Positions 8,199-14,556 of a stretch of 16,918 bases of DNA are shown one piece after another; positions within the stretch are counted from its first letter, which is position 1, and every line of letters starts with the position of its first letter. The stretch comes from a bacterium (lineage in GTDB: Bacteria; Gemmatimonadota; Gemmatimonadetes; Gemmatimonadales; Gemmatimonadaceae), in contig JAJZRK010000050.1 of assembly GCA_021802745.1 (NCBI GenBank), positions 1 through 16,918 of the forward strand, read 5' to 3'. Under the pieces are notes generated by a model. It was not told the origin of the DNA, made no database searches, and saw nothing but the letters and a program-made list of their open reading frames with translations. Both the position numbers and the translations under genes were made by a program.

Positions 8199-8698
8199 TG
8201 CGCGGCGTCCTCGGTCACTTCAGGGAGCTGGACAGCGCGGTGGAGGCCATCACCGAGCTCAAGGCGGCGCGCCTCGGCGACGTGACGGTGTTCACGCCGA
8301 CGCCGCGCCACGAATTCGAGGCGGCGGTGAAGCCGCCGACCAGTCCGGTGCGCCGCTACATGCTGATCGGCGGACTCGCCGGCTGCGTATTCGGCTACTG
8401 GATCGCCATCTGGTCGTCCACGTACTGGCCGCTGGTGGTGGGCGGCAAGGCGTTCGCGTCGTGGATTCCGTACACGATCTTCGGCTTCGAGGTCTTCGTG
8501 CTCGTGGGTGCGCTCTCCACGGTCGCCGGCCTCTTCATTCACGCCGGCATTCCGCGGCTGACGATGATGGTCGGCTACGATCCGCGCTTCAGCGGCGGCG
8601 ACTACGGCATCTGGGTGGAGTGCCCGCCCGATCGCCTGGCGTCGGCCGAAGCGCTGCTGCGCAAGCACGGGGCGGTGGAGGTGCGCGGTGAACGCTAA
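8198..8698 (+). CDS. actD: Alternative Complex III subunit ActD (DUF3341)
   Basis: This 166-residue protein is of the DUF3341 type found as ActD in ACIII operons. It has a soluble N-terminal part (MRGVLGHFRELDSAVEAI), two membrane helices (about residues 54-74 and 92-114), and a C-terminal segment with the family-typical GYDPRFSGGDYGIWVECP. It is a structural membrane subunit with no known cofactor. It is translationally coupled on both sides, with a one-base overlap with actC and an 11-base overlap with actE. No unusual features are seen. Confidence 0.93.
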   Translation: MRGVLGHFRELDSAVEAITELKAARLGDVTVFTPTPRHEFEAAVKPPTSPVRRYMLIGGLAGCVFGYWIAIWSSTYWPLVVGGKAFASWIPYTIFGFEVFVLVGALSTVAGLFIHAGIPRLTMMVGYDPRFSGGDYGIWVECPPDRLASAEALLRKHGAVEVRGER

Positions 8699-9410
8699 GG
8701 CGCTCCTCCGTCGCGCGGCGTTCGCCGCGCTTCCGCTCCTGCTCGGCGCATGCAGCGGCTTCATCACCGACTTCAAGCAGCAGCCGTCGGTGGGCACGTG
8801 GCAGGTCTTCAACCCCGACTCGGCCGAGACCAAGGGCTTCCGCGGCAATCCCGCGGGCTCGGTGTCCACGAACGGCACCATGATGCCGGCGTGGGTGGTG
8901 TCGTACGGGCAGCTGCCGAGCGTCATTGACTCGATGTCCACGCTGGCCAACCCCGTGGCGCCCGACACCGCGTCGGTGCACCGCGGCCGCGTCTATTTCC
9001 AGGTCAACTGTTCGCCGTGCCACGGGCCGGCGGGGCAGGGCAACGGCACGGCCACCACGCTCGGCATGGTGCCCATGCCGCTCGTCTCGGATCGCGTGAA
9101 GAACTTCACGGATGGCTACATCTGGGGGATGATCCGCAACGGGCGCGGCCTGATGCCGTCGTACAATCGCATCGAGGAAATGGACCGCTGGGACGTCGTG
9201 AACTACATCCGCGCACTGCAGGGCAAGCTGCCCGGCATCACGCCCGACACGACGCCGGCCGGCCTGCCGGGCGAGACGGGGGACAAGCTCCCCGGCTTCA
9301 CGCAGATCGGCCCCAACCGCAACGCGGCCTTCGCCCGTCCGATCGTGACGGCGATGCCCAAGGCCGCCCCGCCGGCGGCGCCGGCCAAGACGGAGGGCCA
9401 CGAACAATGA
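8688..9410 (+). CDS. actE: Alternative Complex III subunit ActE, monoheme c-type cytochrome lipoprotein
   Basis: This is a 240-residue periplasmic cytochrome c. A lipoprotein signal runs from the N-terminus to C22 (LLGAC-S), so the protein should be anchored by lipid. A single heme c site C108-S-P-C111-H112 lies in the cytochrome c fold, with M156 (GRGLMPSY) the likely sixth ligand. The tail after residue ~200 is Pro/Ala-rich. It probably carries electrons from ActA towards the terminal oxidase or a soluble carrier. The GTG start at 8688 lies inside actD and is supported by the strong GGAGGTG about 6 nt upstream and by the lipobox position. Its TGA overlaps the actF ATG (ATGA). Confidence 0.93.
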   Translation: MNAKALLRRAAFAALPLLLGACSGFITDFKQQPSVGTWQVFNPDSAETKGFRGNPAGSVSTNGTMMPAWVVSYGQLPSVIDSMSTLANPVAPDTASVHRGRVYFQVNCSPCHGPAGQGNGTATTLGMVPMPLVSDRVKNFTDGYIWGMIRNGRGLMPSYNRIEEMDRWDVVNYIRALQGKLPGITPDTTPAGLPGETGDKLPGFTQIGPNRNAAFARPIVTAMPKAAPPAAPAKTEGHEQ

Positions 9411-10747
9411 GCGCCCACGACTCTCCCGCCCCGACGCGCGACCGCGTGCTGGCGGCGATCGACAAGCCGATTCCGGCCGTCATCAAGCAGGCGTTCCTCG
9501 CGATGTTCGTGCTCGGGTTCGCCGTCTTCGCGTACGGCGCCCTGCGCGGGAACGGCCGCGCGTGGCAGGCCTTCCACGTGAACTGGCTCTTCTTCACGAC
9601 CATCGCGTCGGCAGGCGTCATGTTCGTCGCCGTGCAGCGCATCACCACCGCGCGCTGGTCGCGCTCGGTGATCCGCCTGCTGGAAGGCTTCGTCGCGTTT
9701 CTGCCCTTTGCGTTCGTGGCCCTGATGCTGTCGGTGTTCGTGGGGGCCAGGCACATCTATCCATGGTGGGACCTGCCGGGAACCGGCCAGCTCATCCACG
9801 AAAAGGACCTCTACCTCGGGCACGGCTTCTTCTGGGCGCGCGCGGTGGGGGTGTTTGGCGCGCTGGTAGCGCTGCAGCTCTGGTATGTGTGGACGTCGGT
9901 GCGCCTCGACGTCGGCGTGAGCCCCGAGCGCGGCGCGTCGTGGGCGGCGGGACTGCGCGCGGCGATGCGCCGCGGGTTCGGCGACGAACGGCGCGAGCTG
10001 CACACGACGCACAGCCGCCAGGGGTGGATGTCCGTCGTGATGGCCCTGCTGTTCGGGTTCGGCTGGGTGGTGCTGGCGTGGGACCATTCCATGTCGCTCG
10101 ACATCCACTTCTTCAGCACGATGTACGGCTGGCAGGTCTTCATGGGCGGCTGGGTGGTGGCGCTGATGATCTTCAGCGGCCTCGTGCGCTGGTTCAACCA
10201 GCACCTCGACGCGCCCGACCTCATCACCGAAAGGCAGTACCACGACATCGGCAAGCTCTGCTTCGCGTTCACCGCGTTCTGGGGCTACCTGACCTTCTCG
10301 CAGTACCTCGTGATCTGGTACGGCAACATGCCCGAGGAGACGCACTTCTTCACGCTGCGGCTGACCGGGGCGTGGAAGGCGGTCACCGTGTCGGTGGCGA
10401 TGCTCGTGTTCACGCTGCCGTTCTTCGGCCTGTTGAGCGTGAAGGCCAAGTTGTGGACGCCGACGATGATGTTCTTCGCCGCGAGCTCGTTCATTGGGCT
10501 GTGGCTGGCGCGCTACACCGAGGTGTATCCCTCGATCTACGGGCCGCGCGCGCTGGGTACCCTGCCGCTCGGCAAGTGGGAGTTGGCGCTCTTCGTCGGC
10601 TTCCTCGGCGCGTTCGGCTGGTTCTACGCGCAGTTCATGGACGGCTTCCCCAAGATGCGCGTCTTCCTGATGACGTCGGAGTATCGGGATGAGGTGCAGG
10701 TGCCGTGCGATCCGGAGACGATGGAGCCGTTGCCGGCGCATGAGTAG
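9407..10747 (+). CDS. actF: Alternative Complex III subunit ActF, NrfD-like integral membrane subunit
   Basis: This is a 446-residue multi-spanning membrane protein (about ten hydrophobic segments), a paralogue of ActC in the NrfD-like ACIII family. Recognisable parts are ARHIYPWWDLP, LAWDHSMSLDIHFFSTMYGW and FSQYLVIWYGNMPEETHFF, typical of ActF. In ACIII it packs opposite ActC and is proposed to help form a proton path. The ATG at 9407 overlaps the actE stop and has GGAGGG upstream. The stop codon TAG at 10745-10747 is itself the first three bases of the downstream heptamer array, so the 3' end of the gene is fused to a repeat. No actG or oxidase genes follow in this window. Confidence 0.94.
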   Translation: MSAHDSPAPTRDRVLAAIDKPIPAVIKQAFLAMFVLGFAVFAYGALRGNGRAWQAFHVNWLFFTTIASAGVMFVAVQRITTARWSRSVIRLLEGFVAFLPFAFVALMLSVFVGARHIYPWWDLPGTGQLIHEKDLYLGHGFFWARAVGVFGALVALQLWYVWTSVRLDVGVSPERGASWAAGLRAAMRRGFGDERRELHTTHSRQGWMSVVMALLFGFGWVVLAWDHSMSLDIHFFSTMYGWQVFMGGWVVALMIFSGLVRWFNQHLDAPDLITERQYHDIGKLCFAFTAFWGYLTFSQYLVIWYGNMPEETHFFTLRLTGAWKAVTVSVAMLVFTLPFFGLLSVKAKLWTPTMMFFAASSFIGLWLARYTEVYPSIYGPRALGTLPLGKWELALFVGFLGAFGWFYAQFMDGFPKMRVFLMTSEYRDEVQVPCDPETMEPLPAHE

Positions 10748-10863
10748 ACGGTAGACGGTGGACGGTGGACGGTGGACGGTAGACGGTGGACGGTGGACGG
10801 TAGACGGTGGACGGTAGACGGTGGACGGTGGACGGTAGACGGTAGACGGTGGACGGTGGATGG
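10745..10863 (+). repeat. Heptamer array 1: 17 units of TRGACGG
   Basis: This is an uninterrupted tandem array with a 7-bp period. Sixteen units are exactly TAGACGG or TGGACGG, and the last is TGGATGG. Only the second base varies among the first 16 units; the order is A A G G G A G G A G A G G A A G. The first unit supplies the TAG stop of actF, and the last ends 7 nt before the stop codon of the minus-strand four-helix-bundle gene. There are no spacers, so it is not CRISPR. Confidence 0.97.
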
Positions 10864-10870
10864 CGGCGGG

Positions 10871-11245
10871 CTAGGGGTGACTCCTGGTCCGCCGCGCTGC
10901 GTTGGCGCGTACGGCAGCGAGGAGACGTACGAGGCGCGGAGCGAGGTTGCGAAGCTGTGCCGTCAGGTCCGCGTGGGTTTGCGGGGTGAGGGCGCCGGTG
11001 TCGCGGGCGAACTCCACGTGGCACTCAGATTCCTTCGCGGAAGCGAGCGCAATCGCGATATAGCGCGCAAAAGTCGCCTGCGATTCGCTGCCGGCCCCCT
11101 CCGCGAGGTTCGCGGCGATTGACCGCACGGCGCGCAGCAACTGCCACCGCAGGTCTCGGTCGCTCATTGCGGCTGTCGCCTGCCGGCAAGCCTCGGCGAG
11201 CGTCCTCGCTTGCGCGTAGACCTCGAGTTTCTCGAGTGGATGCAT
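10871..11245 (-). CDS. Four-helix-bundle protein (S23 / 23S rRNA-intervening-sequence / Avd-like family)
   Basis: This 124-residue protein has the pattern of the TIGR02436/PF05635 four-helix-bundle family: N-terminal 'PLEKLEVYAQARTLAEACRQ', central LLRAVRSIAANLAEGAGSES (consensus 'RaaxSIxxNIaEGxgr') and FARYIAIALASAKESECHVEFARD (consensus 'SxxElexhl'). Members are encoded in 23S rRNA intervening sequences, and the same fold is used by Avd, the accessory protein of diversity-generating retroelements. Avd binds RNA together with the reverse transcriptase, but no reverse transcriptase is present here. Length matches the family (~115-125). The gene runs against act and ccm and lies between two heptamer arrays in opposite orientation, one 7 nt from its stop. 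The start ATG at 11245 has no clear Shine-Dalgarno. The biochemical role is unknown; RNA binding is only suggested by relatives. Confidence 0.85.
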   Translation of the reverse strand: MHPLEKLEVYAQARTLAEACRQATAAMSDRDLRWQLLRAVRSIAANLAEGAGSESQATFARYIAIALASAKESECHVEFARDTGALTPQTHADLTAQLRNLAPRLVRLLAAVRANAARRTRSHP

Positions 11246-11342
11246 GCGCGCAAATTGACGGAAGGCGTGAAGACTTCATCACCATTTGCCTGCATCCAGT
11301 GTGAAACGTGCGCCGTTTAGCCGGAAGTACTGCGTGAGGCCA

Positions 11343-11412
11343 CCGTCTACCGTCCACCGTCCACCGTCCACCGTCCACCGTCCACCGTCTACCGTCTACC
11401 GTCTACCGTCTG
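11343..11412 (-). repeat. Heptamer array 2: 10 units, inverted relative to array 1
   Basis: On the + strand the units are CCGTCYA, the reverse complement of TRGACGG. Nine are perfect (order T C C C C C T T T at the variable base) and a tenth is CCGTCTG. It lies 97 nt upstream of the four-helix-bundle start and 36 nt before the tRNA. With array 1 it forms inverted terminal arrays around that gene. Confidence 0.96.
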
Positions 11413-11448
11413 GAAGCCACCCCTCCCAGTCCTTAGATTCCACACCTC

Positions 11449-11521
11449 GGGGCGTTAGCTCAGTTGGGAGAGCACCGGCTTTGCAAGCCGGGGGTCATCG
11501 GTTCGAGCCCGATACGCTCCA
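11449..11521 (+). tRNA. tRNA-Ala (anticodon UGC)
   Basis: This 73-nt tRNA has a full cloverleaf. Acceptor arm GGGGCGT/ACGCTCC carries the G3-U70 wobble pair, the main alanine identity element, and a discriminator A. The D arm is GCTC...GAGC, the anticodon arm is CCGGC-TTTGCAA-GCCGG with anticodon TGC at 11482-11484, and the T loop is GTTCGAG. The 3' CCA is not encoded (TGA follows), so it must be added after transcription. It stands alone, with no rRNA genes nearby, between heptamer arrays 2 and 3. Confidence 0.97.
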
Positions 11522-11532
11522 TGAACTGCTCG

Positions 11533-11556
11533 AGCGGCCGGCACATGCCGGCCGCT
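11533..11556 (+). terminator. Probable terminator hairpin after tRNA-Ala
   Basis: A perfect 10-bp GC-rich stem (AGCGGCCGGC / GCCGGCCGCT) with a 4-nt ACAT loop starts 12 nt after the tRNA. The tail is only weakly T-rich (TGTG). It may serve as a 3' processing or termination signal for the tRNA transcript. Confidence 0.55.
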
Positions 11557-11627
11557 TGTGCGTCGGTGGCTGAGAGGTGGTTCTCTCGCGGTGTGCGTGG
11601 ATCGCGATCTCCCGCGTCCGTTGCACA

Positions 11628-11704
11628 CCGTCTATCGCCTACCGTCTGTCGTCTACCGTCCACCGTCTACCGTCTACCGTCTACCGTCTACCGTCTACCG
11701 TCTC
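11628..11704 (-). repeat. Heptamer array 3: 11 units, same orientation as array 2
   Basis: These are eleven contiguous heptamers on the pattern CCGTCYA (+ strand). The downstream half has five identical CCGTCTA units followed by CCGTCTC. The upstream half is degraded (TCGCCTA, CCGTCTG, TCGTCTA). The array ends 106 nt before the ccmA start and about 27 nt before a possible -35 region. Confidence 0.95.
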
Positions 11705-11730
11705 TATCCAACCCCTTATCCCACAACGGT

Positions 11731-11761
11731 TTGTCGTGTAGGGGAAAGTCGTACATTTTAT
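11731..11761 (+). promoter_or_regulatory. Possible promoter of the ccm operon
   Basis: TTGTCG (11731-11736) followed by an AT-rich TACATTTTAT (11752-11761) is the only promoter-like sequence in the ~105 nt between array 3 and ccmA. The spacer is 15 nt to TACATT, or 19 nt to TTTTAT, so the fit is imperfect. The AT richness in a GC-rich genome is the main support. Confidence 0.3.
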
Positions 11762-11810
11762 CGGCTTCCTCTGGCTGGAAAAGAAGGGTGCAATTGCCCT
11801 GATTTCTTGC

Positions 11811-12548
11811 GTGACCAGCGCCGCCCCCCTTCGCACCCCTGATCTCGCGCTCGATGCGCGCGGGGTGGCGCGCCGATTTGGCGCCCGCTGGGTGTTGCGC
11901 GGCATCAATCTGCAGGTTCGCGCCGGCGAAATGGTTGGCCTGCTTGGCCACAATGGCTGCGGCAAGAGCACGTTCATGCGCATCGTCGCCACGCTCCTCA
12001 AGGCGTCGGCCGGCGACTGCTTCGTCTATGGCGCCAACGTGAAGACCGAGGGCGACGACGTGCGCCACCACGTGGGCTTCTTCTCGCACGTGCCGGGGCT
12101 CTACGACGACCTGACGGCCCGCGAGAACCTGGCCTTCGCCGCGACGATGCTCGGCTTTCCCGCGGCGGACATTGACGCGGCGCTCGACCGCGTCGGCCTC
12201 ACGCACGTCACGCACGAACGCGTCCGGGGCTTTTCCGCCGGCATGCAGCGCCGCCTGTCGCTGGCGCGCCTCATCCTGCAGCGGCCGCGCCTCCTCCTCC
12301 TCGACGAGCCGTACAACAATCTCGACGTGGCGGGGATCGCGCTCATGAACAGCTTCATTCACGAGCTCAACGCGGCAGGCGGCGCCGCGGTGGTGGTGCT
12401 GCACGACCTGGTGCCGGCGCAGGGCGTGATTGACCGCACCGTCACCATCCGCGACGGGCGCGTGCACGTTCCGTCGGCCGACGACCTGCTGCACGGCGCG
12501 TCGCCGCAGGCGATCACGCTCCCGGCTGGCGCGGCGGGGATTTCCTGA
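11811..12548 (+). CDS. ccmA: Heme exporter ATP-binding protein CcmA
   Basis: This 245-residue ABC ATPase of the cytochrome c maturation (system I) complex CcmABCD has a role in releasing heme-loaded CcmE. It shows Walker A GHNGCGKST, a Q-loop region around HVGFFSHVPGLYDDLT, ABC signature FSAGMQRRLSLARLIL, Walker B LLLLDEPYNNLD and an H-loop histidine in VVVLHD. It is ~35 residues longer than typical CcmA, with extra residues at both ends. The GTG start at 11811 is supported because an in-frame TAG lies at 11739 and the protein homology begins shortly after; no Shine-Dalgarno is visible. It overlaps ccmB by one base (TGATG). Identity as CcmA rather than a generic ABC ATPase rests on the ccmBCDEFG genes that follow. 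Confidence 0.93.
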   Translation: MTSAAPLRTPDLALDARGVARRFGARWVLRGINLQVRAGEMVGLLGHNGCGKSTFMRIVATLLKASAGDCFVYGANVKTEGDDVRHHVGFFSHVPGLYDDLTARENLAFAATMLGFPAADIDAALDRVGLTHVTHERVRGFSAGMQRRLSLARLILQRPRLLLLDEPYNNLDVAGIALMNSFIHELNAAGGAAVVVLHDLVPAQGVIDRTVTIRDGRVHVPSADDLLHGASPQAITLPAGAAGIS

Positions 12549-13234
12549 TGGCCTTCCGCGACGACATCCGGCGCACGCGCGCGATCGTGTGGAAGGACCT
12601 GACCACGGAGCGGCGCTCCAGGGCGGGCTTCAACTCGGTCGCCTCGCTCGGCGTCACCATCCTCGTGCTCTTCGGCCTCGCGCTCGGCCCCGACGGCAAG
12701 GCGCTGCACGACGCCGCCGCGGGCGCGCTGTGGCTGGCCGTGCTCTTCGCCGGCGTGCTCGCCTTCAACCGCTCGTACCAGGTGGAACTCGACGGCGGCG
12801 CGCTCGAGGCGCTGCTGCTCTACCCCGGGTCGCGGTGGGCGATCTTCGCCGGCAAGCTGATCGCCAACCTGATCTTCGTGACGCTGATGCTCGTGATCGT
12901 CGTCGCGGTGGGGATCGTGCTGTTCTCGGTGACCGTGCCGTCCACGTGGCCGGCGATAGTCGGCATCATGATGCTCGGGGTCGTCGGCATCGTGGCGCTG
13001 GGCACCTTCTACGCGGCGATGTCGAGCCGCAGCCGGGCGCGCGAGGTGCTGCTCCCGCTGCTGCTCTACCCCATGCTCATCCCGGTGCTGCTCGCCGCGA
13101 TGTCGGCCACCAAGGCCCTGCTCTTCGGCGACCTGCTGAACGAGTCGGGCGCGTGGGTGCAGATGCTGGCGCTCTTCGACGTAATCTTCCTGGTGGCGAC
13201 CTTTCTTGCCTTCGAATACGTGATCGAGGTCTGA
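12548..13234 (+). CDS. ccmB: Heme exporter membrane protein CcmB
   Basis: This 228-residue inner-membrane permease is the partner of CcmA in the CcmABCD complex. It has a short cytoplasmic N-terminus with WKDLTTERRSR, the typical CcmB 'kDlxxExRsr' motif that contacts the ATPase. About six hydrophobic segments follow, with FNRSYQVELDGGALEALLLYPGS between the second and third and a REVLLPLLLYPMLIPVLLAA helix. Length is normal for the family. Its ATG overlaps the ccmA stop by one base, and ccmC follows after 8 nt. Confidence 0.95.
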   Translation: MAFRDDIRRTRAIVWKDLTTERRSRAGFNSVASLGVTILVLFGLALGPDGKALHDAAAGALWLAVLFAGVLAFNRSYQVELDGGALEALLLYPGSRWAIFAGKLIANLIFVTLMLVIVVAVGIVLFSVTVPSTWPAIVGIMMLGVVGIVALGTFYAAMSSRSRAREVLLPLLLYPMLIPVLLAAMSATKALLFGDLLNESGAWVQMLALFDVIFLVATFLAFEYVIEV

Positions 13235-13242
13235 CCCTTCCC

Positions 13243-13956
13243 ATGCCTCCCGCTTCCCCGAACCAATTCGGCCCGCCGAAGCCGACCCCCGCCTGGCTTG
13301 GCTGGGGCGCCTTCCTCTTCTTCGTCTTTGCGCAGGTCTACTCCGTCGCCACGTCGCCGGCCGACGCGATGATGGGCCACCTGCAGAAGATGATGTACGT
13401 GCACGTCCCGGCGGCGTGGGTGACCTTCGCCGCCTTCGGTGTGGTGCTCGTCGCCTCGGTGCACTTCCTGTGGAAGGAAGACGAACGCGCCGACCTCCTC
13501 GCTGCCTCGTCGGCCGAGGTGGGGTCGATGTTCTGCGGGCTGACGCTGGTGCTGGGCATGCTCTGGGGACGTCCTACCTGGGGCGTCTGGTGGTCGTGGG
13601 ACGCCCGCCTGACGAGCACGCTGGTGCTCTTCCTTATCTTTGTGGGGTATCTTGCCCTGCGGTCGTTCGTCGAGGATCCGCAGCGGCGCGGACAGTGGAG
13701 CGCGGCCGTGGGCATCCTCGGCGCGATCAACGTGCCGATCGTCTGGATGTCGGTGAAGTGGTGGCGCACGCTGCACCAGATCCAGAGCAATCCGCGGTCG
13801 CTCTCGCCCGAGTACCTGCGCGGGCTGCTGTTGAACGTGGCGGCCTTCACGCTGCTGATGCTCTGGTTCATCTGGCGGCGGTATGAGGCGGCGCGCTACG
13901 AGCGCGCGGCGGAGCACGCGGCGCAGGCGGCGGCGCTGGGAGGGAACAATGGTTAG
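13243..13956 (+). CDS. ccmC: Heme-handling protein CcmC
   Basis: This 237-residue member of the heme-handling protein family presents heme to CcmE on the periplasmic side. It has six membrane segments. The Trp-rich WWD motif (WGVWWSWDARLTS, residues 113-125) lies between the two histidines expected to ligate heme, H54 (MMYVHVPAAW) and H178 (WWRTLHQ). The ~20-residue Pro-rich N-terminus and a C-terminal amphipathic Ala/Glu/Arg tail are extensions of low complexity. ATG 13243 is the first start after the ccmB stop. The gene overlaps ccmD by 8 nt. Confidence 0.95.
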   Translation: MPPASPNQFGPPKPTPAWLGWGAFLFFVFAQVYSVATSPADAMMGHLQKMMYVHVPAAWVTFAAFGVVLVASVHFLWKEDERADLLAASSAEVGSMFCGLTLVLGMLWGRPTWGVWWSWDARLTSTLVLFLIFVGYLALRSFVEDPQRRGQWSAAVGILGAINVPIVWMSVKWWRTLHQIQSNPRSLSPEYLRGLLLNVAAFTLLMLWFIWRRYEAARYERAAEHAAQAAALGGNNG

Positions 13957-14107
13957 CGGTCTGGAAAATGGCGGCATGGCCTACGTGGTGGCGTCGTACG
14001 TCATCACGTGGGTGGTGCTCGGGGTCATGCTGGTGCGGCTGGTGGGCGCCGTGCGCCGCGCCCGGGCGGAATACGATCAGGCGGCAAAGGGAGAATTCAG
14101 GACATGA
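13949..14107 (+). CDS. ccmD: Small membrane protein CcmD-like
   Basis: This 52-residue protein has a single membrane helix (about residues 10-31, MAYVVASYVITWVVLGVML) followed by a basic, helical cytoplasmic tail (RLVGAVRRARAEYDQA). Size, topology and position between ccmC and ccmE match CcmD, which stabilises the CcmC-CcmE-heme adduct. Sequence conservation in this family is weak, so the call rests on position as much as sequence. The start has an excellent GGAGGG upstream at 13940-13945, inside ccmC. Its TGA overlaps the ccmE ATG. Confidence 0.85.
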   Translation: MVSGLENGGMAYVVASYVITWVVLGVMLVRLVGAVRRARAEYDQAAKGEFRT

Positions 14108-14556
14108 CGACGAAACGGACCAAGTGGGGCGCGCTGGCCGCGGTTGGCGTGCTCGTGATTGCCTTCGGCTGGCTCATTTACGGCGGCCTCGACAGCAACG
14201 TGGTGTACTTCCTCACGCCCAAGGAGCTGCTGGCGAAGGGGGTCGAGGGCTATGACAAGCCGGTGCGGCTGGGCGGGCAGGTGAAGCCCGGCTCGGTGGT
14301 GTGGGACGAGAAGGCGCTCGACCTGCGCTTCGCCGTCACCGACGGCACGGGCGAGATTGCCGTGCACTCGAAGGGGGCGCCGCCGACGATGTTCAAGGAC
14401 GGCCAGGGGGTCGTGGTGGAGGGGCGCTACGGCAAGGACGGCGTCTTCGTCAGCACGAGCCTGATGGTGAAGCACTCCAACGAGTACAAGGCGCCGACCA
14501 AGGGCGAGCGGCCGTCGGAGATGTACAAGTCCCTGATGAAGAGCACGGGTACATGA
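14104..14556 (+). CDS. ccmE: Periplasmic heme chaperone CcmE
   Basis: This 150-residue chaperone binds heme covalently and carries it from CcmC to CcmF. It has one N-terminal membrane anchor (residues ~9-27) followed by an OB-fold domain with PVRLGGQVKPGSV, FAVTDGTGEIAVHSKGAPP and GQGVVVEGRY. The heme-binding motif is H124-S-N-E-Y128, matching the conserved HxxxY of the histidine-type CcmE; the cysteine variant is not used here. Its start overlaps ccmD by 4 nt and its stop overlaps ccmF by 4 nt. Confidence 0.96.
   Translation: MTTKRTKWGALAAVGVLVIAFGWLIYGGLDSNVVYFLTPKELLAKGVEGYDKPVRLGGQVKPGSVVWDEKALDLRFAVTDGTGEIAVHSKGAPPTMFKDGQGVVVEGRYGKDGVFVSTSLMVKHSNEYKAPTKGERPSEMYKSLMKSTGT

Noticed and set aside
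3512..10741. Very long open frames antisense to the act genes (for example 3512-4957, 5045-6778, 6720-8195 and 9203-10741 on the minus strand)
   Set aside because: Their translations are low-complexity Arg/His/Glu/Ala-rich and match no family. They arise from the GC-rich codon bias of the real genes on the + strand.
10772..11122. A + strand protein beginning with WTVDGRR repeats
   Set aside because: It is the translation of the heptamer array plus the antisense of the four-helix-bundle gene. It is relevant only as a hypothetical read-through of actF.
10871..11245. The four-helix-bundle gene as part of a diversity-generating retroelement
   Set aside because: No reverse transcriptase, template/variable repeat pair or C-type-lectin target gene is visible in the window. 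Only the protein fold family is shared.
10745..11704. Possible CRISPR array(s)
   Set aside because: The 7-bp units are directly contiguous with no spacers, and no cas genes are present. These are simple tandem heptamer arrays.
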